NCBI RefSeq assembly: GCF_017939745.1
Contig: NZ_JAGKQQ010000001.1
Location: forward strand, 3,906,001-3,970,000
From: Gemmata palustris
GTDB lineage: Bacteria > Planctomycetota > Planctomycetia > Gemmatales > Gemmataceae
Length of the DNA stretch: 64,000 nucleotides
Direction: 5' to 3'
The translations under genes and the position numbers were made by a program. The notes below the pieces were generated by a model. It was not told the DNA's origin, did no database searches, and saw only the letters and a list, made by a program, of their open reading frames with translations. Position 1 is the stretch's first letter; every line of letters begins with the position of its first letter. Shown piece after piece: positions 7,698 through 16,322 of the stretch.

Positions 7698-8042
7698 ATG
7701 TACGCGATTTTTGAAGACGGGTCGCGGCAGTACCGCGTCGAAGCCGGGGCCACGGTCGTGATCGACCACCGCGACATCGAACTCGGTCAGCGCCTCGAAC
7801 TGAACAAGGTGCTGCTGCTTTCGAGCGGGACCGACACGCTGATCGGGCGCCCGCTCGTTGAAGGCGCGCGCGTTCTGGCCGAAGTTGTGGACTTCCCGCG
7901 GGTCAAGACGATCACCCAGAAGTTCCGCCGGCGCAAGGCGTCGCGGCGGCTCAAGGGCCACACGCAGCCGCACGTGCGCGTGAAGATCACGCACATCCTG
8001 AAGGCCGGCGAGACCGCGCCCGAAGCACCGGCCGCGAGCTAA
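7698..8042 (+). CDS. rplU: 50S ribosomal protein L21 (bL21)
   Basis: The 114-residue protein matches bL21 throughout: MYAIFEDGSRQYRVEAG at the start, GARVLAEVV in the middle, then the basic signature KFRRRKASRRLKGHTQPHVRVKI, quoted here only by its ends. It binds 23S rRNA domain II/III. The usual partner rpmA (L27) and obgE do not follow; the next gene is a secreted protein 110 bases away. Confidence 0.96.
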   Translation: MYAIFEDGSRQYRVEAGATVVIDHRDIELGQRLELNKVLLLSSGTDTLIGRPLVEGARVLAEVVDFPRVKTITQKFRRRKASRRLKGHTQPHVRVKITHILKAGETAPEAPAAS

Positions 8043-8155
8043 TCGCGAGCCAACAGCGTCCACCAACTGCGCCGCCGTCACGTTCGCATTGCGTGCCGGC
8101 GGCGAGTTCGTTTACAGTGCCGCTCCGATCGCTTCGCAGCCACGGAGGGCACAAC

Positions 8156-9568
8156 ATGCGGCGGGTACTTTTCGCGTCCGGGATTCTCGTTCTGCTCGTC
8201 GTGGTCGTGGTTACCGCGCAGCCCCCTGTCGCGCCACCCCTAACGCCACCCGCACCTTCGGTCGCGCCCCCGGGCTTTCCCCCATCGGTCGTTCCTCCCG
8301 GCGCTCAAGGCGACCCGGTGCCGCCCGCGCCCCCAAAGCCGTTCCCGGGTGTGCCGGGTGCGCCAAGTGCCCCGATGGGCACCCCGAGCGTTTCGGCCCC
8401 CGTTGCAGCCGCAGAAGCGCCGCTCAGCAAATTCACGCACATTGAGACGTTCCCCCAAAACACGCAGTTCGCGGTGCGCGGATCGTTGATGGCGGCGGAA
8501 TGGCTGGCCAAGATGGGCCAACCACACGGCCGGTTCCTCCAGGGTTACTTGCCGGCGCTCCGCCAACCCATGAGCGGCGACCACGATCTACGACAGGCCC
8601 AGGCCGCGCTCGCGATGGCTCAGGCCGCCAAATTCAGCGGCGACCAGAAGCACGCGGCCATCGCGAGCCAGGCGGTCCTCGCGCTGCTCGCGTCCACGAA
8701 GGTCGATGCGAACGACCCGAATAGCCGCGCCCCGGTGCAGATGTCGTTCGTGTGCAACCGCGTCGGGTTCGCCGCCCTCGTCGCGCTCGCAATCGTTGAA
8801 CTCCCGAACCCGAGCGACAAGCTCCTCGACGACGCCGAGCGCCTGTGCGCGTTCCTCCGCACGCAGCTCCGCGCGGACGGCTCGGTTCATTACGCAGACA
8901 ACCCCGCGGACGACCCCACGAAGTTTGATCCGGCCGGCTTCAACGAGTACCCGGGCCTCGCCTTACACGCTCTCGCGGCTAGCAACCGCGTGCGCCCGGC
9001 AGATTGGAAGAAGGACGCGGTGAAAAAGGGCGTCGCGTATTACCACACCGCGTTCCGGGCGAAGCCGCACCCCGCCCTAGTCGCAACGGTAACTCCGGCC
9101 GCGACCGAACTCTACCTTCAAACGAAGTCGAACGAGGCCGCGACCGCGGTGTTCGAGATGAACGACTGGCTCTGTGCGCTGCAAATTACGGGTAACGACC
9201 AGCGCACGCCGCAGTGGGCCGGCGGGTTCCGTACCGTGGCGGATGGCCGCACCACAGACGCCCCGCCCTCTGCGACCGACACCGGGCGCTACATCCAGAG
9301 TCTGGCGTGCGCGTACCACCTCACCCGCGTAACGGGCGACCTGACGCACGAGGAGAAGTACCGCCCCGCCCTCACGTTCGCGGTGCAGTTCCTCTACGGG
9401 CTCCAGTTCCTCGAAACGAACACGCGGCACTTCGAGGACAATTTCCGCGCGAAGATGCTGATGGGGGCGTTCCACCTGTCGCCGACCGATGGCAACCTCC
9501 GCATTGACGCATCGGCCAGCGCCATTACCGGCCTGTTGCGGTTCCTCTCGTGCGGCGCGGAGCGGTAA
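8156..9568 (+). CDS. Secreted alpha/alpha-barrel-like protein of unknown function
   Basis: The 470-residue protein begins with a signal peptide or anchor (MRRVLFASGILVLLVVVVVTA) and a Pro-rich linker to about residue 80. The rest is helical, with repeated pairs such as RQAQAALAMAQAAKFSGD, DDAERLCAFLRTQLRADGS and ATDTGRYIQSLACAYHLTR. This resembles six-hairpin (alpha/alpha) folds of glycosidases and terpenoid-cyclase-like planctomycete proteins. No catalytic residues can be assigned. I preferred the ATG at 8156 over an in-frame start 63 bases upstream because it begins a proper signal peptide. Confidence 0.78.
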   Translation: MRRVLFASGILVLLVVVVVTAQPPVAPPLTPPAPSVAPPGFPPSVVPPGAQGDPVPPAPPKPFPGVPGAPSAPMGTPSVSAPVAAAEAPLSKFTHIETFPQNTQFAVRGSLMAAEWLAKMGQPHGRFLQGYLPALRQPMSGDHDLRQAQAALAMAQAAKFSGDQKHAAIASQAVLALLASTKVDANDPNSRAPVQMSFVCNRVGFAALVALAIVELPNPSDKLLDDAERLCAFLRTQLRADGSVHYADNPADDPTKFDPAGFNEYPGLALHALAASNRVRPADWKKDAVKKGVAYYHTAFRAKPHPALVATVTPAATELYLQTKSNEAATAVFEMNDWLCALQITGNDQRTPQWAGGFRTVADGRTTDAPPSATDTGRYIQSLACAYHLTRVTGDLTHEEKYRPALTFAVQFLYGLQFLETNTRHFEDNFRAKMLMGAFHLSPTDGNLRIDASASAITGLLRFLSCGAER

Positions 9569-9604
9569 CTCCCGGTACCCGTGGCACGTTGAACGCGCCC
9601 CGTG

Positions 9605-9656
9605 GCTCGGTAACTTGTGGGAAGAATGTTCGTTCTTCTCACGCAAGTTACCGAGC
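9605..9656. repeat. Large hairpin in the gap before fabH
   Basis: GCTCGGTAACTTG at 9605 pairs perfectly with CAAGTTACCGAGC ending at 9656, and an inner GAAGAA/TTCTTC pair extends the stem. There is no T-run on either side, so a simple intrinsic terminator is not proven. A REP-like role or mRNA 3'-end protection is possible. The rest of 9569-9832 holds no gene that I can see. Confidence 0.65.
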
Positions 9657-9832
9657 ACGCGGTCCTTATATTCCTTGCTCCCGCTCCGCTTGCCACTGCT
9701 CCCCACAACTCTCCGATTGACTCGCCGCGAAACACTCGGGAACTCTGGGACCGTGGAGCCGGGCGGTTCCTATAATCCCTACTTACGGCTTGTGGGCACC
9801 ACGGCCCTGGCCTCCGCGCGGATTCCGAACCG

Positions 9833-10852
9833 ATGAGCAGCGAGCGAGCTATAACGCGACCGAAGTGCCGGTCACTGATGGGCGTCCGCGTCGTCGGCAC
9901 GGGCAAGTACGTCCCGGACATGGTCGTCGGTAACGATCACCTCCACGCCCGCCTCGGGTTCGATTCCGATTGGATCGTGAAGCGCACCGGCATCCTCGAG
10001 CGCCGGCACGCGGCGCCGAACCAGGCCACCTCCGATTTGTGCGTGGAGGCCGCGACCGACCTGTTCGCCAAGACCGGGCGCACGGCCAAAGAGTGCGACC
10101 TGCTGGTGCTCGGCACGTTCACCCCGGACATGTCGTTCCCCTCAACCGCGTGCCTCGTACAAGACCGCCTCGGACTGGTCGGCCCCGCGATCGAAGTGGA
10201 AGCCGCGTGCGCCGGGTTCATGTACGCGCTCATGACCGCCGCGGCGTATGTGAAAGCGGGTCTGAGCGACCGCGCTCTGGTAATCGGGGGAGACACGAAC
10301 AGCCGCGTGCTGAACCCGACCGACATTAAGACGTACCCACTGTTCGGCGACGGGGCCGGCGCCGTGTTCGTCGAGCCCGCCGGACCGGAGTACGGGGTTC
10401 TGGCTTACAGCATGGGGTCCGAGGGCTCGGGCGGGCCGCTCCTGAAGCGCGAGGCGTGTGGCAGCCGCACCCCGATCACGCCGGAGCTGCTCGCCGAGGG
10501 CAAGCACTTCATGTACATGGACGGCTACGCGGTGTTCAAGTGGGCCGTGAACATCCTCTGCGACACGATCCGCGAAGTGCTCACCGCGGCGAAGCTCACG
10601 GTCGAGGACATCGGGCTGTTCGTAGTGCATCAGGCGAACATCCGCATCATCAACGCGGCCATCGACTCACTCAACATCCCCCGCGCGAAGGTCTACAACA
10701 ACCTCGAGCGCTACGGGAACACGTCGGCCGGTAGCATTCCCATCGCCCTCGACGAAGCCGCCGCAGAAGGGCGTCTGAAAACCGGCGACCTCGTCGTGCT
10801 GAGCGGCTTCGGCGCCGGCCTCGCCTGGGGTACCGCCGTCATTCGGTGGTGA
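9833..10852 (+). CDS. fabH: 3-oxoacyl-ACP synthase III (KAS III)
   Basis: The 339-residue thiolase-fold enzyme has the KAS III triad: Cys in EAACAGFMYAL, His in VVHQANIRI and Asn in ERYGNTSAGSIP. The family's DWIVKRTGILERR (active-site entry) and FGDGAGAVFVEP are also present. FabH starts fatty acid synthesis by condensing acetyl-CoA with malonyl-ACP. A later ATG at 9878 (MGVRVVGTGKYVPD) matches the usual N-terminus better, so the first 15 residues may not be translated. It stands outside any fab cluster. Confidence 0.93.
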   Translation: MSSERAITRPKCRSLMGVRVVGTGKYVPDMVVGNDHLHARLGFDSDWIVKRTGILERRHAAPNQATSDLCVEAATDLFAKTGRTAKECDLLVLGTFTPDMSFPSTACLVQDRLGLVGPAIEVEAACAGFMYALMTAAAYVKAGLSDRALVIGGDTNSRVLNPTDIKTYPLFGDGAGAVFVEPAGPEYGVLAYSMGSEGSGGPLLKREACGSRTPITPELLAEGKHFMYMDGYAVFKWAVNILCDTIREVLTAAKLTVEDIGLFVVHQANIRIINAAIDSLNIPRAKVYNNLERYGNTSAGSIPIALDEAAAEGRLKTGDLVVLSGFGAGLAWGTAVIRW

Positions 10853-10953
10853 GTTACCCTTTTTCGCCCGAGCAACCTCAATCGCAACAAGTTCCCCGAG
10901 GAACTTGCCAAGCCGTTCGCTTTCGGCTCTGATGGGACGAAGGGACGAGACGA

Positions 10954-11985
10954 TTGAGGGGGCACGTCATGCAGAAGCACCCCGACGCCGATGCGTTCGT
11001 TCGCGAGTACCTGACCCGGCCCACGAGCGCGACCACGCGGCTCGTGTTCGCGGACTGGCTCGAAGAAACCGGCGTCCCGCACAACGCAGCGTGGGCGTAC
11101 TTCATTCGCCTGCGCAACGAGGCCGAGCGCTACGGCACCGACAGTGACGAGCGCCTCGAACTGCTCCGGCAAGCCGACGAATACGCTCCGAAAATTCGCG
11201 CGCAGCTCACAATCGCAGCGAGCCTCTTCGTCGGCTACCCCAAATCGCTGCTTCAACTGCTCCCCGCGTCGAACATCACCGTGCGCCTCGCGAACTTCGA
11301 GGTTCCACCGCCCGCGTTTGAACTGATGCCGGAATCCGTGGCACGCGAGAACTTGGTTCTGCCGCTCGACGAGCAACAGCAGACACTTCTCGTCGCAACA
11401 CCCCACCCACACAACTACGACACCGTACAGAAGCTCAGTTTCATACTGAACCGCGACATTATTCAAGTTGCTGCAGACGAGAGCGACGTGCTGGCCGCGA
11501 TCAACCGCGCGTTCGGGGACCACGAGTACGAGAACTTCGATTCGGCCCCGCTCATCACCGGGTTCACCGACCCACCGATGATTCGCCGGCACGATGTGGC
11601 GGCCGAATACGAGTCGGTTAGTGACCCCGTCGTTCGGTTCGTAAACCTGCTCGCGGCCGAAGCGATCGGTGCGCGAGCGGACCGAATTCTTCTTTACCCG
11701 GACATTCACTTCCTCGGCGTTCGCTACCGGATCGACGGCGAGTGGGTCGAAGAGGAGCAGGTGCCGCTCCGCGTGCTCCGCGGGGTCACGACCCGTCTCG
11801 CGATCATGGGCCAGATCGACCCCGACCGCGTTTTCGCCCAACCCTTCGGAATGGAACTCTTAACGGGCGAGTTCGTGATCCGCGTTCACGAGCGCCGATT
11901 CCGCCTGCGCGTGACGATTCAACCGTCCCCGGACGGCCCGGCTACGCAACTCGACATCGCCCGCGAGCCGACCGAGAATTCGTAG
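10954..11985 (+). CDS. TIGR02996 domain fused to GspE/PilB N-terminal domains, no ATPase
   Basis: The 343-residue protein opens with a TIGR02996-type repeat-companion domain (TRLVFADWLEETGVP...YFIRLRNEAE). It continues with an MshEN-like/GspE N1 domain (PESVARENLVLPLDEQQQTLLVATP...ILNRDIIQVAA) and the GspE N2 domain (VVRFVNLLAAEAIGARADRILLYP...RYRIDGEW). It stops where a secretion or pilus ATPase would begin its Walker A domain. No P-loop is present. By family, such N-domains bind the GspL/PilM-type platform or cyclic-di-GMP. An adaptor or decoy of a type II/IV machine is plausible. An in-frame ATG at 10969 is an alternative start. Confidence 0.85.
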   Translation: MRGHVMQKHPDADAFVREYLTRPTSATTRLVFADWLEETGVPHNAAWAYFIRLRNEAERYGTDSDERLELLRQADEYAPKIRAQLTIAASLFVGYPKSLLQLLPASNITVRLANFEVPPPAFELMPESVARENLVLPLDEQQQTLLVATPHPHNYDTVQKLSFILNRDIIQVAADESDVLAAINRAFGDHEYENFDSAPLITGFTDPPMIRRHDVAAEYESVSDPVVRFVNLLAAEAIGARADRILLYPDIHFLGVRYRIDGEWVEEEQVPLRVLRGVTTRLAIMGQIDPDRVFAQPFGMELLTGEFVIRVHERRFRLRVTIQPSPDGPATQLDIAREPTENS

Positions 11986-12027
11986 GTTCCGAACCCCCGC
12001 CCTTCCCCGCGTGTCCGTCAACCGCCG

Positions 12028-12438
12028 ATGCACGAGCTATTTGAACACACTGCCGATCTCGGACTGCGGGCGACCGCACCGACCCCCGACGCGCTGTTCG
12101 CGGAGATGGCCGCGTGCCTCGTTTCCGCGATGATCGAAGACCCGACGCGGGTGCGACCGGCGCAGGAGTTGCAGATTGAAATCGCGGGTACCGATCGCGA
12201 ATTTCTGCTCTTTGACTGGCTCAAAGAACTCCTGCTCCGGTTCGAGACCGACCGAATGCTGTTCGCATCGTTCGATGTGCGTCTCAGCGCAGCGGGCCTA
12301 ACTGCAACCGTGCGTGGCGAGCCATTCGACACCGAGCGCCACACGTTCGCGCACGAAGTGAAGGCGATCACTTATCACGAGTTGAAGGTGGTCGAAGTTG
12401 ATGGTGCGTGGCTCGCGGAAGTCATTGTCGATATTTAG
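12028..12438 (+). CDS. Archease, RtcB activator
   Basis: The 136-residue protein has the archease features: FEHTADLGLRATAPT near the N-terminus, a central FDWLKELLLRFET, and the conserved GEPFDTERHTF...EVKAITYHELKV and a C-terminal VDI, which provide the acidic metal site. Archease speeds RtcB guanylylation and turnover. The rtcB gene starts 118 bases downstream on the same strand, so the two probably act together in RNA ligation. Confidence 0.93.
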   Translation: MHELFEHTADLGLRATAPTPDALFAEMAACLVSAMIEDPTRVRPAQELQIEIAGTDREFLLFDWLKELLLRFETDRMLFASFDVRLSAAGLTATVRGEPFDTERHTFAHEVKAITYHELKVVEVDGAWLAEVIVDI

Positions 12439-12549
12439 GCGAACGGCCGGCGTGAGCCGGCTGGTGTGAGACTCGCGTTCGCGCCGCGAATCTCTCATGC
12501 CGTCACCGCGCGTTGCTATCACCAGCCGGCTCACGCCGGCCGTTCGCCG
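12438..12549. repeat. REP pair flanking the archease-rtcB gap
   Basis: A 29-base unit at 12438-12466 (core GAACGGCCGGCGTGAGCCGG) is repeated in inverted orientation at 12520-12549, with 53 bases between. Each unit can form its own GCCGG hairpin, and the pair can form one long stem. The left unit starts at the archease stop codon. This is the typical bacterial interspersed mosaic arrangement. It may separate or stabilise the two messages. Confidence 0.8.
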
Positions 12550-12556
12550 AAAAATC

Positions 12557-14017
12557 ATGAAGAGCGAATTTACCGGCCCGTTGGAACGTATCGGCTGTTG
12601 CTGCCACCGCATCCCGAAGAGCTACAAGGCGGGGATGCGCGTGGACGGGCACATCTACGCGAACGACAAGCTCCTGGAAGCCATCCGCAAGGACCAGGCG
12701 CCGGACCAGGTCGCGAACGTGGCGATGCTCCCGGGCATCCAGGTCGCGAGCATCGCGATGCCGGACATCCACTGGGGCTACGGGTTCTGCATTGGGGGCG
12801 TCTGCGCGACCGACCCGGAAGAAGGCGGCGTCATTTCGCCCGGGGGCGTCGGGTACGACATCAACTGCGGCGTCCGGTTCATCAAGACCAACCTCTATCT
12901 CGATGACGTCAAGCACCACATGAAGGAACTGGTGAAGGCGCTGTTCTACACCGTTCCGAGCGGGGCCGGGCGCACCGGGCGCTACAAGTTCGACGCCACC
13001 GAGACGCGCCGGCTGATGGGCGAAGGCCCGCGCTTCGTGATCGACCGCGGACTGGGCGTGGCGCGCGACCTCGATCACACCGAGGCGAACGGCCGCATTG
13101 ATGACGCGGACCCGCACCAAGTCTCCGACCACGCGGTGAAGCGCGGCGCGGAACAGTGCGGCACGCTCGGCAGCGGGAACCACTTCCTCGAAGTGCAGGT
13201 CGTCGACAGCGTCTTCGACGCCGACGTCGCGAAGGTCTTCGGACTGGAGCTGAACCAAATCTGCGTGATGATTCACTCGGGGAGCCGCGGGTTGGGCTAC
13301 CAAGTGTGCGACGACTCGCTCGCCGCGTTCCGCAACTGCCCGACGAAGTACGGCTTCGAGCTGCCGGACCGACAGCTCGCGTGCGCCCCGGTCGATTCGC
13401 CCGAGGGCCGCAAGTACATCGCCGCGATGCGGGCCGCCGCGAACTACGGGTTCTGCAACCGGCAGCTCCTCATGCAGCAGGCGCGCGAGGTGTTCGCGGG
13501 CGTCTTCGGCCGGTCGTGGGAAGACCTCGGCATGGAGCAGCTCTACGACGTCGCGCATAACATCGCGAAACTCGAAGAGCACACGGTGGACGGGAAGAAA
13601 AAGAAGGTCTGGGTCCACCGCAAGGGCGCGACGCGGGCGTTCCCGGCCGGGCACCCGGAGGTGCCCGAGAAGTACCGCGCGGTCGGGCAGCCGGTGATTA
13701 TCCCGGGCGACATGGGCCGCGCGTCGTGGGTGCTGGTCGGCGCGCCGGGCGCGATGGAGAAGACCTTCGGCACCACCTGCCACGGCGCCGGGCGCGCGAT
13801 GAGCCGCACCGCGGCGCTGAAAGACGGCGCCGGGCGCAGGATCGACCGCGAGCTCGAACACAAGGGCGTGATCGCGATGGCGAGCAGTCGCAACGGGCTC
13901 GCGGAGGAGCAGCCGAAGGCGTACAAGAACGTGGACGACGTGGTGGACGTCGTCCACGAGGCCGATTTGTCGCGCCGCGTCGCACGGATGCGGCCGCTTG
14001 GTGTGATTAAGGGCTGA
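12557..14017 (+). CDS. rtcB: RNA-splicing ligase RtcB
   Basis: The 486-residue protein joins 2',3'-cyclic phosphate or 3'-phosphate RNA ends to 5'-OH ends using GTP and manganese. Seen are the metal-site motif GGVGYDINCGVR, GSGNHFLEVQ, the metal-binding IHSGSRGLGYQV, and the guanylylated histidine in TTCHGAGRAMSR. The start is the ATG giving MKSEFTGPLERIG, just after the repeat; the preceding 20 codons lie inside that repeat. With archease upstream it forms an RNA repair or tRNA-splicing module. Confidence 0.95.
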   Translation: MKSEFTGPLERIGCCCHRIPKSYKAGMRVDGHIYANDKLLEAIRKDQAPDQVANVAMLPGIQVASIAMPDIHWGYGFCIGGVCATDPEEGGVISPGGVGYDINCGVRFIKTNLYLDDVKHHMKELVKALFYTVPSGAGRTGRYKFDATETRRLMGEGPRFVIDRGLGVARDLDHTEANGRIDDADPHQVSDHAVKRGAEQCGTLGSGNHFLEVQVVDSVFDADVAKVFGLELNQICVMIHSGSRGLGYQVCDDSLAAFRNCPTKYGFELPDRQLACAPVDSPEGRKYIAAMRAAANYGFCNRQLLMQQAREVFAGVFGRSWEDLGMEQLYDVAHNIAKLEEHTVDGKKKKVWVHRKGATRAFPAGHPEVPEKYRAVGQPVIIPGDMGRASWVLVGAPGAMEKTFGTTCHGAGRAMSRTAALKDGAGRRIDRELEHKGVIAMASSRNGLAEEQPKAYKNVDDVVDVVHEADLSRRVARMRPLGVIKG

Positions 14018-14063
14018 AACTGACGTGTGAAGGGCACAGCAAACAGCGGGCGCCATTCACACG

Positions 14064-14705
14064 TCAGCTCTTCGGGATGGTGACCTCGACCACTTCCTCG
14101 CTCGTGGTATTCGCCAGCGTGGACTGCTTCATGACCTGCTTGACGATCCGTCCGGGCATCTCCTCGCTCAGCCAGAGCTTCACTTCGAGCGGCCCGGCCT
14201 CGGTCGAGTCGCTCCACGAGTAGATCGTCGTTTTGTACTTCTTCCCCAGCACGGTCACGTCCTCCTCGCCGGCCACCTTGGCCTTGCGCGAGGGCTTGTT
14301 GAAATCGTCCGCGGTCATCCCGTTCGGGATCGCGAACTGGCGCGCGAAGCGGTTGGTCTCGCCGGAGTTCACAGTCGGCGGGGTGCCGTCCCCGCGGTCC
14401 GTCGTGTTCTGGCGCGTCACCTCGATGCCGTCGCTGCCGAGCGTGCGGAGCGTGTAGGTGTTCACGCTCGTGACCTTGTTCGTGGACCGTTCCGTGGAGG
14501 TGACCAGCTTCCGCTTGACCGTGGTTCCCACCGGGAACCGCTTCCAGTTCGCGTACTCGAGCGTATCGAACATCGGCCCGGAGGGGGCCGCGCTCGGTTC
14601 AACGGCCACGGCCCCGGCGCCTGGGGCCGGTTGACCGGAGCACCCGCCGCACCCGGCAACGAGTGCGGTCGCGAGCAGCAGGGGAATAGAAGCGAAGGCG
14701 CGCAT
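14064..14705 (-). CDS. Lipoprotein of unknown function, partner of the DUF1559 gene
   Basis: The 213-residue protein has a lipoprotein signal peptide with lipobox VAGC (Cys about 20) and a low-complexity Ala/Pro/Gly stretch. A mature domain follows, rich in beta strands (FPVGTTVKRKLVTSTERST...YTLRTLGSDGIEVTR). It resembles a generic planctomycete periplasmic domain; no enzyme motif is visible. It is the last gene of a unit that reads DUF1559 protein, 65-residue lipoprotein, then this gene. A strong hairpin sits just upstream, so expression may be partly uncoupled. Confidence 0.75.
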   Translation of the reverse strand: MRAFASIPLLLATALVAGCGGCSGQPAPGAGAVAVEPSAAPSGPMFDTLEYANWKRFPVGTTVKRKLVTSTERSTNKVTSVNTYTLRTLGSDGIEVTRQNTTDRGDGTPPTVNSGETNRFARQFAIPNGMTADDFNKPSRKAKVAGEEDVTVLGKKYKTTIYSWSDSTEAGPLEVKLWLSEEMPGRIVKQVMKQSTLANTTSEEVVEVTIPKS

Positions 14706-14741
14706 GAAAAACACCTCGGATAAATGGGATCGGTAAGTGGA

Positions 14742-14771
14742 GACGGACGGAGCCCCAGGGCTCCGTCCGTC
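14742..14771 (-). terminator. Strong hairpin between two lipoprotein genes
   Basis: GACGGACGGAGCCC (14742-14755) pairs perfectly with GGGCTCCGTCCGTC (14758-14771), a 14-bp GC-rich stem with a minimal loop. No clear T-run follows, so it may attenuate transcription or protect RNA ends rather than terminate fully. Confidence 0.55.
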
Positions 14772-14790
14772 GTCGTACAGATGGGATGGC

Positions 14791-14988
14791 TTATCTCTTG
14801 CCGGCCTTCTTGGGCGGCACCTTGCCCGCGGTGCCGTTGCTCTCTTCGTCGGCGATCCGCTTGTCGTCCTCGGCCACCTGCTTCTTCTGCTCGTCGGAGA
14901 GCGGGGTCGTGTTGATCGTCGTCTTCGCCCCGCACCCACCGAGGCCCACGACGGCCACCACGAGCGCGATCAGAAAGTAGTTCCGCAC
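14791..14988 (-). CDS. Small lipoprotein
   Basis: The 65-residue product starts with GTG behind a GAGGG ribosome site. It has a signal peptide, MRNYFLIALVVAVVGLGGC, with Cys19 as the lipid site. The mature peptide is charged (DEQKKQVAEDDKRIADEES) and ends in a basic tail, PPKKAGKR. Its stop-to-start spacing of 23 bases from the DUF1559 gene upstream shows a shared message. No function is known; small lipoproteins beside DUF1559 genes are usual in this lineage. Confidence 0.75.
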   Translation of the reverse strand: MRNYFLIALVVAVVGLGGCGAKTTINTTPLSDEQKKQVAEDDKRIADEESNGTAGKVPPKKAGKR

Positions 14989-15011
14989 GGTATCCCTCGC
15001 GGTTAGTGGGT

Positions 15012-16070
15012 TTAGAACTGGCTCCCATCAATGACCTGGCCGTCGTCGATCACGCACACCCGCATCCAGGAGATCGGGTCGACGTTGAACCGCACGAAGC
15101 GGACCGAGCCGTCGCCCATCACCGCGTTCAGGCCACCGGTGTGGGCCGAGCCGAAGTACCGGCGCCACGTGTTCGTGCCGTCCGGGTTCAGTTTGATGTT
15201 GGTCGGGTCGGTGTCGTGCTTCGGCGGGAAATGGTAGCGGATGACGCACTCGTCCCAACCGGCGTTGTTCCAGCGCTCGTTGTCCCCGCCGTCGGCCCCC
15301 TGGCGGCTCGGGGGCAGCGCCTTCTCCGCGGCGATCAGGCTGTTCGACAGGCCGTCGGTCGCGTCGGCGATCCGGCGCTTGGCCCCCTGCCCGGACCACA
15401 CGATCATGCCCTTGCGCCCGGGGTAGTCCCCGAAGTTTTCGGGGGTGCGCTCGTTGCGCCGCGGGGTCATGCCGATCGGCGGGTCGGGGATGTCCCCCTG
15501 GTTCTCGTGCATCTCGCCCTGGTAGAACCCGGCGCTCCCGGCGTAATCGCACCGGCCCAGGAGAGCGGCCCCGTAACCGGTCGGGGCGCGGCGGGACGGG
15601 CAGTAGTAGGTCTTGATGAGCGCGCGGGCGACGTCGTCTTCGCCGTTGTAGTTCGCCGGGCGCCCGCTGTGGATCGGCGGGAGGTCGAACTTGGCGAGCT
15701 TGTACACGTTGTCCTGCTCGATGTACGGCAGGATCTTGAACCAGTGGCTCCAGCCGTCCGGGTGGGCGGCGTTGCAGCACGTGGTGCCGCTCTCGTAGGC
15801 GCCGGCCGGCTCGTTGTAGACCATGCCCGGCAACCGGGGGTCGCCGTCGTAGGGGCCTTGCGGGAAGTGGCTGTTGGCGCTCTCGAAGTTGTGGAACGCG
15901 AGCCCGATCTGCTTCATGTTGTTGGAGCACTGCATCCGGGCCGCGGCCTCGCGGACCTTTTGCACCGCGGGCAGGAGGAGCCCGATGAGGATGGCGATGA
16001 TCGCGATCACAACGAGCAGTTCGATCAATGTGAATGCCGATCGAGAACGGTTCCGGGATCTGTGATCCAT
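15012..16070 (-). CDS. DUF1559 protein with type IV pilin-like N-terminus (copy 1)
   Basis: The 352-residue protein has a prepilin peptidase site and hydrophobic helix, [18 protein letters not shown], then the family signature [20 protein letters not shown]. Further DUF1559 motifs follow: [35 protein letters not shown], and a C-terminal [15 protein letters not shown]. The protein would be processed by PilD and assembled or anchored as a pseudopilin. Planctomycetes carry dozens of these. The actual role is unknown. It heads a unit with two lipoprotein genes. Confidence 0.92.
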   Translation of the reverse strand: MDHRSRNRSRSAFTLIELLVVIAIIAILIGLLLPAVQKVREAAARMQCSNNMKQIGLAFHNFESANSHFPQGPYDGDPRLPGMVYNEPAGAYESGTTCCNAAHPDGWSHWFKILPYIEQDNVYKLAKFDLPPIHSGRPANYNGEDDVARALIKTYYCPSRRAPTGYGAALLGRCDYAGSAGFYQGEMHENQGDIPDPPIGMTPRRNERTPENFGDYPGRKGMIVWSGQGAKRRIADATDGLSNSLIAAEKALPPSRQGADGGDNERWNNAGWDECVIRYHFPPKHDTDPTNIKLNPDGTNTWRRYFGSAHTGGLNAVMGDGSVRFVRFNVDPISWMRVCVIDDGQVIDGSQF

Positions 16071-16256
16071 CGAGAGACTCCGAAAGCGGGCGAGGAAGAA
16101 TGAACACCGCCAACGTGGGTTAACATTGGCGATCCCCGGCGCGTTCCTCCAGTGGCGCGCCCCAATATTCGCACAACTCTCAACATCTGCTCACGGGACG
16201 CGCGCGCCGCGCTCACAATTCCCTCACAACATTTAATCGCACACACAAATGACACG

Positions 16257-16294
16257 AAAAAAACACACGGGACCGGAAGAACCGGTCCCGTGTG
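16257..16294 (-). terminator. Rho-independent terminator of the 16.3-17.8 kb unit
   Basis: The 13-bp perfect stem CACACGGGACCGG (16264-16276) / CCGGTCCCGTGTG (16282-16294) is followed on the minus strand by seven T residues (A-run 16257-16263). This ends transcription from the lipoprotein gene at 16323-16820. The 16071-16256 stretch upstream of copy 1 must hold its promoter; I see no other gene there. Confidence 0.88.
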
Positions 16295-16322
16295 CGAGTT
16301 GCATTGAAGTATCACAGGGCTA

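Noticed and set aside
12503-14056. 517-residue frame antisense to rtcB
   Set aside because: Arg/His/Val-rich shadow frame with no recognisable motif; RtcB on the plus strand explains the region.
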